From: Lachnospiraceae bacterium
Lineage (GTDB): Bacteria > Bacillota > Clostridia > Lachnospirales > Lachnospiraceae
Reading direction: 5' to 3'
Length of the DNA stretch: 64,000 nucleotides
Assembly: GCA_016281605.1 (NCBI GenBank)
Contig: JAEEJA010000019.1
Location: 34,792 to 98,791 of the forward strand
Part shown: one piece after another, positions 24,798 to 32,533 of the stretch
How positions within the stretch are numbered: the stretch's first letter is position 1
How the letters are laid out: each line of letters starts with the position of its first letter
Translations under genes and position numbers: made by a program
Notes under the pieces: generated by a model
Databases searched by the model: none
Told to the model about the DNA's origin: nothing
Seen by the model: the letters and a program-made list of their open reading frames with translations, nothing else

Positions 24798-25622
24798 ATG
24801 GATATCCAAAAGCTCAAAGTCACAGCCAATGAGATAAGAAAAGGTATAGTGACAGCGGTGTATAACGCAAAGTCAGGACATCCCGGTGGATCACTTTCAA
24901 GTGCTGACATTATGACATACCTTTATTTTGAAGAGATGAATATAGACCCTAAAGATCCTAAGAAAGAGGACAGAGATAGATTTGTATTATCTAAGGGTCA
25001 TTGTGCACCTGCACTTTACTCAACACTTGCAAACAGAGGATTTTTCCCTGTAAGTGATTTAGAGACACTTCGTCATACGGGTTCATATTTACAGGGACAT
25101 CCGGATATGAAGCATATTCCGGGTGTTGATATGTCAAGCGGTTCCCTTGGACAGGGTATATCTGCTGCAGTAGGTATGGCATTGGCAGCAAAGCTTGATA
25201 ATAAGGATTTTAGAGTTTATACACTTCTTGGTGATGGTGAGATACAGGAAGGTCAGGTTTGGGAAGCTTCCATGTTCGCTGCTGCAAAGAAGCTTGATAA
25301 TCTCGTTGTAATAGTAGATAATAATGGACTTCAGATAGATGGTAAGATTGAAGACGTTAACTCACCTTATCCGATAGTTGATAAGTTTAAGGCATTTAAT
25401 TTTAATACTATCGAGATTGATGCTCACAACTTTGAGGAAATCGAAGCTGCATTTAAAGCAGCCCGTGAGTGTAAGGGCGTTCCTACAGCTATCATAGCTA
25501 AGAGTACAAAAGGCAAGGGCGTATCTTTCATGGAAAACAGTGCAGGTTGGCATGGAAAAGCACCTAATGCTGAGGAGTATGAGAAGGCTATGCAGGAATT
25601 AAATAATAATGGAGGTGAGTAA
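24798..25622 (+). CDS. Transketolase, N-terminal (TPP-binding) subunit
   Basis: Carries the thiamine-diphosphate pyrophosphate-binding half of a two-subunit transketolase (274 aa). Visible motifs are SGHPGGSLSSADIMTYL, FVLSKGHCAPALY, and the TPP motif GDGEIQEGQVWEASMFA...DNNGLQIDG. The ATG at 24798 has GGAGGAAGG upstream; the track's ATG at 24783 lies in front of that site. Its partner gene starts two bases after its stop. It forms the active enzyme only with that partner, taking xylulose-5-P and ribose-5-P as substrates. Confidence 0.95.
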   Translation: MDIQKLKVTANEIRKGIVTAVYNAKSGHPGGSLSSADIMTYLYFEEMNIDPKDPKKEDRDRFVLSKGHCAPALYSTLANRGFFPVSDLETLRHTGSYLQGHPDMKHIPGVDMSSGSLGQGISAAVGMALAAKLDNKDFRVYTLLGDGEIQEGQVWEASMFAAAKKLDNLVVIVDNNGLQIDGKIEDVNSPYPIVDKFKAFNFNTIEIDAHNFEEIEAAFKAARECKGVPTAIIAKSTKGKGVSFMENSAGWHGKAPNAEEYEKAMQELNNNGGE

Positions 25623-25623
25623 G

Positions 25624-26556
25624 ATGGCTGATAAAATAGCTACAAGAGAAAGTTACGGTAATGCTCTTAAGGAGTTTGCCGCGTCTTATCCGGATTTGGT
25701 TGTTTTGGATGCGGACCTTGCAAATGCGACCAAAACATGTATATTCCAGGCGGAGTATCCGGACAGACACATAGATTGCGGTATTGCAGAGAGTAATATG
25801 ATGGGTATAGCAGCAGGTCTTGCTGCAGCAGGAAAGATTCCTTTTGTTAGTTCGTTTGCTATGTTTGCGGCAGGAAGAGCTTTTGAACAGGTTAGAAATT
25901 CGATTGGCTATCCTCATCTCAATGTTAAGATAGGTGCAACTCATGCAGGTATAAGCGTTGGTGAAGATGGAGCATCCCATCAGTGTTGCGAGGATCTTGC
26001 TCTTATGAGAGTTATTCCGGGAATGACAGTTATGAATCCTTCCGATGATGTAGAGGCAAAAGCTTGCGTAAAGGCGGCTCTTGATTTGGACGGACCTGTG
26101 TATATTCGCTTTGGTCGTTTGGCAGTTCCTGTTATTAACGGTAATCCGGATTATAAGTTCGAGGTAGGAAAGGGAGTTGTCCTTAGAGAGGGTAAGAATC
26201 TTACCATAGTTGCTACAGGTCTTGAAGTAAATGAATCACTTCAGGCGGCAGAGGAACTTGCTAAAGAAGGAATAGAAGCTAAGGTAATTAATATCCATAC
26301 CATAAAGCCTCTTGATGAAGAGCTTATTATAGCTGCTGCAAAGGAAACAGGAAAGATAGTTACAGTAGAGGAGCATTCTATCATTGGAGGTCTTGGAAGT
26401 GCAGTTTGTGACGTGCTTTCAAAAGAGTGTCCTACACCGGTACTTAAGATCGGTGTTGAGGACAGATTCGGTGAATCCGGTCCTGCTACAGAGCTTATTA
26501 AGCAGTTTGGATTGGATGCAGAGGGCATCGTTAAGAAAATAAAGAATTTTATCTGA
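25624..26556 (+). CDS. Transketolase, C-terminal (pyrimidine-binding) subunit
   Basis: The second half of the split transketolase (310 aa). A Pyr domain (about 1-165) contains the conserved activating Glu in DCGIAESNMMGIAAGLA and THAGISVGEDGASHQ. The C-terminal regulatory domain (about 180-310) includes VEEHSIIGGLGSAV and VEDRFGESG. It is coupled to the N-terminal subunit: GGAGGTG lies within the end of that gene. An elaborate terminator follows. The product could also be confused with a DXS-like or 2-oxo-acid E1 subunit, but the pairing and operon fit transketolase. Confidence 0.95.
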   Translation: MADKIATRESYGNALKEFAASYPDLVVLDADLANATKTCIFQAEYPDRHIDCGIAESNMMGIAAGLAAAGKIPFVSSFAMFAAGRAFEQVRNSIGYPHLNVKIGATHAGISVGEDGASHQCCEDLALMRVIPGMTVMNPSDDVEAKACVKAALDLDGPVYIRFGRLAVPVINGNPDYKFEVGKGVVLREGKNLTIVATGLEVNESLQAAEELAKEGIEAKVINIHTIKPLDEELIIAAAKETGKIVTVEEHSIIGGLGSAVCDVLSKECPTPVLKIGVEDRFGESGPATELIKQFGLDAEGIVKKIKNFI

Positions 26557-26566
26557 TTAATTGTTT

Positions 26567-26625
26567 ACAGCGTTGTTGTTTGGCTCAGCACCTGTTACGT
26601 GCTGGGTCAAAAACGCTGTTTTTTT
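26567..26625 (+). terminator. Two-tier Rho-independent terminator
   Basis: ACAGCGTT / AACGCTGT outer stem encloses a CAGCAC / GTGCTG inner hairpin, then a run of T. It ends the transketolase transcript 19 bases before the expansin start. Confidence 0.85.
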
Positions 26626-26643
26626 CATAACAGGGGATTTGTA

Positions 26644-27723
26644 ATGATATTTGAGGAAATAAAAAAACTTCGATTTTTATTATTGATGATTTTGGTGATT
26701 ACCAGTATGGGCGTACAGGGGGATATATCACAAGCAAAGAGAAAAAAGAATAATATAAAATTAAATAAAACCAGTATAACTTTAAGAGTTGGCAATAAAA
26801 AGACGCTGAAGCTTAAAGGTGCTACAGGAAAGATTTACTGGAACAGTAATAAGAAAAAAATAGCCAAGGTGGGTAAAAGAGGCGTGGTAACCGGTGTAAA
26901 AAAGGGAAGCGCACACGTGACGGCTTTACATAAAGGTAAAAAATATACTTGTCAGGTAACCGTAAAAAAGAAGAAGAAAAAGAAAGAAGAAACTCCGGCT
27001 CAGGTTACTACCGGAACAGCTGTAAGTATTGTAACAGTACCTGCCATAAAGGTTGACCCCAATGCACTTAAGGAAGTTCACACAGGACAGGCTACATGGT
27101 ATGGAACAGATAAGTTAAATGGTTATACCAACGGATGTGCAGGGCTTACAACGCTTATTCAGTCTGAACTTATAGACGATATACCGGGAAAACCTCTTTA
27201 TATTTGTGCCCTCAATGTGCCTGATTTCAGGTCAGGACTTCAGGGAGCATATATAAGAGTAACCGATTCGCAGGGAGAAAGTGTGGATGTCATGGTTGCA
27301 GATCAGCTGGATACGCAAGCTAAGCTTGGAGATGTGGATCTTGACAGAAAAGCATTTCCTGTTATAGAGCCTTTGGCAACCGGAAGGATAGATATAACTT
27401 GGCGTATCATACCTTATCCTACCACCAAACCTATACAATATGTATTTCAGAAGGGATCTAATCAGTGGTGGTCACAGATTCAGGTCAGAAATCACAGATA
27501 CCCCATAGTTTCTGTTGAGTATAAAAAGCAAGGGGAGCCGGAAAGTAATTATAAAGAGCTTACTAAGACATATTATAATTATTATACATTGTCAAATGCC
27601 GGCTTAGGTCCGTTTGATATCAGAGTTACGGATATTCTGGGAGACAAACTCACTGATACGGTAACTCTTAATGTAGATGATCCAACAGCTACCATAAGCG
27701 GAACGAAGAATTTTCCCTACTAA
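26644..27723 (+). CDS. Secreted bacterial expansin with an Ig-like domain
   Basis: Likely loosens plant cell walls without hydrolysis. A signal-anchor-like hydrophobic stretch (residues about 8-25) is followed by a Big_2-type Ig domain (about 35-115) and a Lys-rich linker. The expansin part follows: a double-psi barrel (about 143-250; HTGQATWYG, key Asp220 in VADQL, ending DITWRIIPYP) and a CBM63 domain (about 255-350). CBM63 keeps Trp275-Trp276 in SNQWWSQIQVRNHRYP, closely like Bacillus EXLX1 as I recall it. The GTG at 26599 in the track lies inside the terminator; ATG 26644 has AGGGGA upstream. There is no terminator before the NRPS-like gene 53 bases on. Confidence 0.85.
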   Translation: MIFEEIKKLRFLLLMILVITSMGVQGDISQAKRKKNNIKLNKTSITLRVGNKKTLKLKGATGKIYWNSNKKKIAKVGKRGVVTGVKKGSAHVTALHKGKKYTCQVTVKKKKKKKEETPAQVTTGTAVSIVTVPAIKVDPNALKEVHTGQATWYGTDKLNGYTNGCAGLTTLIQSELIDDIPGKPLYICALNVPDFRSGLQGAYIRVTDSQGESVDVMVADQLDTQAKLGDVDLDRKAFPVIEPLATGRIDITWRIIPYPTTKPIQYVFQKGSNQWWSQIQVRNHRYPIVSVEYKKQGEPESNYKELTKTYYNYYTLSNAGLGPFDIRVTDILGDKLTDTVTLNVDDPTATISGTKNFPY

Positions 27724-27776
27724 TTTCTGTAGTATGGCGTCTCGAAAAAAATTGGCATGGAGGTAAAGAAGCAAAT

Positions 27777-30700
27777 ATGAGATATTTATTTGAACAATTT
27801 ACAGAAAATGTTAAGGTGCATCACAATTCTCCTTTTATATATGATGAATCTACACCTAAGGGCTTAAGCTATAAGGATGTAGACATTTCTTCAGGTAAGG
27901 TTTATGCTTATTTAAAGGATAAAGGTGTAGGAAAAGAGGATTTTGTTCTCATTAATCTTCCAAGAGGTATACAGCCGATTATAGCTATAATAGGCATCTG
28001 GAAGGCAGGCGCTGCATTTGCCCTTGTAGAGGATAATTATGCTCCTGAGCGCATAGACTTTATAAGACAGGATTGCTCATGCAAGCTTGAGATAAATGCC
28101 GATGTTTGGACTGATATCATGAAGTATACATCTTTAGAGGGATATGAGAAACCGGATTATCATGATGCTGCTTATGCCATATATACATCCGGAACTACAG
28201 GGAATCCAAAGGGGGTTCTACATGAGTATGGAAATATAGATGAATGTCTTGAATCTTTGAATATAAATGGAGATCCCTTCTTAGAAAAGGGAGATAGGGC
28301 AGCGCTGTTAGCTCCTCTTAATTTCGTTGCCTCTATAATGGTTATTATCTATGTTCTGAATTTTTCCGGAGCCAGGATTTATATAGCGTCCTACCAGACT
28401 CTTAAAAATCCTATGCTTCTCATGAAGATGTTTATGGAGAAGCGTATCAGTATAACCTTCCTTACACCTTCTTATGTAAGGATGCTCGATGGCAAGACAG
28501 GTCCATTCTTAAAGAAGATGGTTGTTGGAAGTGAGCCGGCTAATAAGCTCTATATCAAGGGTGTAAAGATATATAATCTCTACGCTATGAGCGAAAGCGG
28601 ATTTGTAGTAGGCGTATTTCCTATAGATAAGGCTTATGACACGTGTCCTATAGGAGTTCCGCAGTTTGACCTTGATTATAAGCTGATAAGGGAGGACGGG
28701 ACAGAAGCGCCTGATGGAGAAACAGGAGAGCTTATATTTAAAAATTCTTATGTAAGAGGATATATAAATCTTCCGGAAGAAACCGCCGAAAGTTTTTGCG
28801 ATGATGGTTATTATCATACTCAGGATCTTGCAAGAAAGGATGAAAACGGAAATCTTATCCTGCTTGGAAGAGCCAATGATATGATAAAGATAAATGGAAA
28901 TCGTATAGAGCCTGCTGAGATTGAGGCAGCTGTAAAAAAGGTACTCAACATACGATGGGCTGCTGCAAAGGGCTTCGAGGAGGACGGAAGATCATTCTTA
29001 TGTGCTTATTATGTAGAGGATGCAAACGTTGACTTAGAAGCAGTAAGAGAAGCACTTTTAAGGCGTCTTCCCTACTATATGCTCCCATCTTTCTTTATGA
29101 AGATAGACAATGTGCCGCTTAAACCAAACGGAAAGCTTGACAGAAAAGCGCTTCCAAAGCCGGATACAAGCACATTTCAAAGTGATTATATAGCTCCTTC
29201 TACGGAGGTAGAAGAAAAGCTTTGCGATGCATTTGCCAATGTTCTATGCATGAGCAAAGTAGGTATAAATGACGATTTTTATGAGATGGGTGGAGATTCT
29301 CTTGGTGCCATAAATCTAATTGCAGTATGTCAGCTGCCCGGATTAAATGCTTCTGAGGTTTTCAGAGGCAGAACGCCTAAAAAAATAGCTGAGATTTATG
29401 AAAAAGCCCATGCTGAGGATGATGGTATATCCCCGGATGTAAAGAACGATGAGGCTATGAAATCTTCCCATCTGCTTACTACAGAGCAGCTTTACATGGT
29501 GGATTATCAGCTTAGAAAGCCCATGTCCACTATGTATAATCTCTTCACTCTTATGAGAGTAGATTTAAATGACTTCGATATGGTGCAGATGGCTGCAGCA
29601 CTTGAAAAGACAATAAAAAATCATCCTGCCTTGCTTACTACTTACTCATTTAATGAGGATGGAGATATTATCCAGACTTATCACCCTGAAACTTTGTATC
29701 CAATACAGGTCGAAAGGCTTACAGAGTGGGAATTTAATAATATTACAAAGGATATTTTGGTTCAGCCCTTTAAGATTGCTGACCAAAAGGTACCTCACAA
29801 GCTTTGCAGATGCAGAGTTTTCCAAACTGAGAAGTATGGCTATATATTTTTTGATGTTCATCACTCTGTATTTGATGGTACGTCTTTTAAGGTATTTATG
29901 GGAAATGTCGGTAAAGCTTATTTTGGTATGGAGCTTGATAAAGATTATTATTATCTCATGCTTAAGAGGCGTGAGGATATCATACATACGAGCTTTTACA
30001 ATGAAAGCCGTAGGTACTTCGAGGAAAAGTACGAAGGAGTGAAGTGGGAAACTTATCCTCATGTAGACGATAATAAAAATGAATCGGGAGAACTGGGTGA
30101 GATACTAAGTGATATGGATATTTCTCAAGGAGACTTAAATACAATTGAGAGAGTAAATCGTATATCACGTAATGAATTTTTTATAGCAGCTGCGATTCTT
30201 AGTATTGCTATATATAATAAAAGTTACAATGTCATGATTTCATGGATATATAACGGTCGCGAAGATATGGAGCTTATGAGCACTGTTGGACTTTTGTTCA
30301 GAGAGTTGCCTGTGGCAGTTAACTTAAATAAGTCAATGACATTGAGAGATCTTTTTAAAGAGGTTCATCTTCAGGTTCAGAAGGGTATAGAGCACAGTTG
30401 TTATCCCTATGTAGATAAGACTAATTCAGGAACTCTCAATGATGCGGCTTATCTGCTGTATCAGCAGGACTTAAGAGATAATCAGGGAATGGAAGGCATG
30501 GAGATGGAGACGGTGGATATTAGGCAGAATCAGGCTGCTACACAGACTATGCTTGATATAGAAATACTTGATGGATCAGACGGATTAGAGGTTATGATTG
30601 ACTATGCTGCAGGAATCTATAAGGATGAATCCATGGAGAAGTTCAGATTGCTCTTTATGAGAACAGTTGATGCCATGATTTCCCATGATTCACAGGATGA

Positions 30701-30794
30701 CATAAGTCTTGCTGAGATAAAGAAAGAAATAGATAACAAGAAGCCACTTATAACAGTTGCTTTAAGTAAAGTGAAATTTAAGTTCTTTAATTAG
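27777..30794 (+). CDS. NRPS-like protein, one module A-PCP-C
   Basis: Activates a carboxylic acid as acyl-AMP, loads it on its own carrier domain and offers it for condensation. Adenylation domain (about 1-465): YTSGTTGNPKG, YAMSESG, YHTQDLA, GRANDMIKINGNRIEPAE and NGKLDRKALP with the catalytic Lys. Carrier domain (about 480-545): phosphopantetheine Ser508 in GGDSLG. Condensation domain (about 560-995): HHSVFDG with His696 and Asp700 intact. Where amino-acid-activating domains have FDxS (Asp235 binding the amino group) this one reads NFVASIM, suggesting the substrate may lack an alpha-amino group. No thioesterase domain. The GGAGG is about 13 bases from ATG, so the start is slightly uncertain. 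Confidence 0.88.
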   Translation: MRYLFEQFTENVKVHHNSPFIYDESTPKGLSYKDVDISSGKVYAYLKDKGVGKEDFVLINLPRGIQPIIAIIGIWKAGAAFALVEDNYAPERIDFIRQDCSCKLEINADVWTDIMKYTSLEGYEKPDYHDAAYAIYTSGTTGNPKGVLHEYGNIDECLESLNINGDPFLEKGDRAALLAPLNFVASIMVIIYVLNFSGARIYIASYQTLKNPMLLMKMFMEKRISITFLTPSYVRMLDGKTGPFLKKMVVGSEPANKLYIKGVKIYNLYAMSESGFVVGVFPIDKAYDTCPIGVPQFDLDYKLIREDGTEAPDGETGELIFKNSYVRGYINLPEETAESFCDDGYYHTQDLARKDENGNLILLGRANDMIKINGNRIEPAEIEAAVKKVLNIRWAAAKGFEEDGRSFLCAYYVEDANVDLEAVREALLRRLPYYMLPSFFMKIDNVPLKPNGKLDRKALPKPDTSTFQSDYIAPSTEVEEKLCDAFANVLCMSKVGINDDFYEMGGDSLGAINLIAVCQLPGLNASEVFRGRTPKKIAEIYEKAHAEDDGISPDVKNDEAMKSSHLLTTEQLYMVDYQLRKPMSTMYNLFTLMRVDLNDFDMVQMAAALEKTIKNHPALLTTYSFNEDGDIIQTYHPETLYPIQVERLTEWEFNNITKDILVQPFKIADQKVPHKLCRCRVFQTEKYGYIFFDVHHSVFDGTSFKVFMGNVGKAYFGMELDKDYYYLMLKRREDIIHTSFYNESRRYFEEKYEGVKWETYPHVDDNKNESGELGEILSDMDISQGDLNTIERVNRISRNEFFIAAAILSIAIYNKSYNVMISWIYNGREDMELMSTVGLLFRELPVAVNLNKSMTLRDLFKEVHLQVQKGIEHSCYPYVDKTNSGTLNDAAYLLYQQDLRDNQGMEGMEMETVDIRQNQAATQTMLDIEILDGSDGLEVMIDYAAGIYKDESMEKFRLLFMRTVDAMISHDSQDDISLAEIKKEIDNKKPLITVALSKVKFKFFN

Positions 30795-30823
30795 GTTAAA
30801 TGTATTGTATTTTGGGAGGTAGC

Positions 30824-32461
30824 ATGAAAAAGGAGATAATTACAGGACCTTATGATGAGACACTTGGCGCAAAGTGTATAAACGGTACATATATCGGAAA
30901 AAAGAAGGGAAATGTGCTGGAGTTTAAGGGTATTCCCTATGCACTTCCGCCTGTAGGAGCTCTTCGTTGGAAAGAGCCGATAATAGCAGAGGAAGATGAA
31001 AATGTTTATGAGGCTTATAATTACGGTCCTACAGCTATACAAACAGTAATAGATACTGAAAAAGCATCCGCAAGCAATCAATCCGAGGATTGCTTATATC
31101 TTAATGTCTGGACAGGAGCGGACAGAGAAGTAAAAGGAAAGCCTGTTATGGTATTTATCCATGGCGGAGCCTATGGTTGGGGAGGAACTAATGACCCCCT
31201 CTATGACGGATATAATTTTGTAGAAGAAAACAATAATATAGTTTTGGTAACAATTGCATATCGTATAGGAATCTTAGGATTTTTGGATCTTTCATATCTT
31301 CCTGACAGTGAAGGCTATGAGAGAAGTCAGAACTTAGGATTGTTAGATCAGATATGCGCCCTTAGATATATAAAAAGAAATATCAAAAGCTTTGGGGGAG
31401 ATCCTAACAATATAACGATTTTCGGAGAGTCTGCAGGAGGTGGAAGTGTTTCGCTTCTCCCTCTTATACCTGAGGCAAAGGGGCTTTTCCGGAGAGTGAT
31501 TGCTGAGAGTGGCTCTGTAGCACTTACCTATAGCAAAAGGGAATGCAAGCATCTTACCAGAGAGTTTTTAAAGGCTGCACATGCATCGACCGTAGCCGAG
31601 CTTGTGGCTTTAACCGAGGATCAGATTAAAGAGTTAAATGAAGACTTAAACGATGATATTAATTATCCTCAGAGAGACGGTATACTTCTACCTGAAGACC
31701 TTTATGAAGCCTATGAAAAAGGTGTGGGAGCTGATGTCGACATGCTTATCGGAACCAATGCTGATGAGATGAGATACTGGATAAAGGATATCGGAAATGT
31801 CCATAAGTACAGTGCATTTGGCAGATTTTTATTTGAAAACAACATGCTTAGCCTAAGTAGAGATGACAGGAAGAGAGTTAAAGCATTTATGCTTTTACAG
31901 GACAACGAAACTGCTTTGAGACACATATGGGATATAACAGAGTTTTATAATGAGATAATCTTTCGTCTTCCTGCTATAAGACAGGCTACTGCCCATCACT
32001 TAAATGGCGGTAATACCTACATGTATTATTGGTCATACCCTTCAGCCATACCTCACCTAAAGGCTTGCCATGCAGTAGAGCTTGCTTATGTATTTAATAA
32101 TCCGGAAGTTAATACATATATTGGCGAGGATTACAATGAAGAGCTTGGTAAAACAGTGAGAAAGATGTGGGTGAATTTTGCTACTACAGGTAATCCTTCT
32201 ACTGATGAGTATGAGTGGAAGAAGTATACAAGAGCCCATAGAGAAACCATGATACTGGGTAATGATATAAGAATAGAAAATGATTGGCTCGGAGTATACA
32301 GAAAATTATTATTTCCGTTACTCGATCATCATTTTAACGGTTATAGAAATGATCTTACACCTAAGGTGCCTTTAGTTTACAAGACTGTAGGTATAACAGT
32401 GCTTGTAACCCTGGCTTTGGGAACCGGTATCTATGCCCTCGTGAATAGGAAAAAAACTTGA
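30824..32461 (+). CDS. Type-B carboxylesterase with C-terminal membrane tail
   Basis: An alpha/beta hydrolase of the carboxylesterase/cholinesterase family. The oxyanion block VFIHGGAYGWGG is followed by the nucleophile elbow FGESAGGGS with Ser203; an acidic residue in IGTNADE and a His in LKACHAVELAY complete a plausible triad. A single hydrophobic segment near the C-terminus (TVGITVLVTLALGTGIYALV) ends in a short basic tail, so it is tail-anchored with the enzyme in the cytoplasm, since there is no signal peptide. GGGAGG just before ATG 30824 fixes the start. Being 29 bases after the NRPS-like gene, it may release or trim that product. This is inference. Confidence 0.85.
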   Translation: MKKEIITGPYDETLGAKCINGTYIGKKKGNVLEFKGIPYALPPVGALRWKEPIIAEEDENVYEAYNYGPTAIQTVIDTEKASASNQSEDCLYLNVWTGADREVKGKPVMVFIHGGAYGWGGTNDPLYDGYNFVEENNNIVLVTIAYRIGILGFLDLSYLPDSEGYERSQNLGLLDQICALRYIKRNIKSFGGDPNNITIFGESAGGGSVSLLPLIPEAKGLFRRVIAESGSVALTYSKRECKHLTREFLKAAHASTVAELVALTEDQIKELNEDLNDDINYPQRDGILLPEDLYEAYEKGVGADVDMLIGTNADEMRYWIKDIGNVHKYSAFGRFLFENNMLSLSRDDRKRVKAFMLLQDNETALRHIWDITEFYNEIIFRLPAIRQATAHHLNGGNTYMYYWSYPSAIPHLKACHAVELAYVFNNPEVNTYIGEDYNEELGKTVRKMWVNFATTGNPSTDEYEWKKYTRAHRETMILGNDIRIENDWLGVYRKLLFPLLDHHFNGYRNDLTPKVPLVYKTVGITVLVTLALGTGIYALVNRKKT

Positions 32462-32533
32462 TTTTTATGGCTGTTTAGGGTAATATATTAGAAGTTAATG
32501 TATTGGGAAATAAACATCGGAGGACAAGTGAAT

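Noticed and set aside
26599-26643. GTG start of the expansin ORF in the track
   Set aside because: It lies within the transketolase terminator; ATG 26644 has its own ribosome site.
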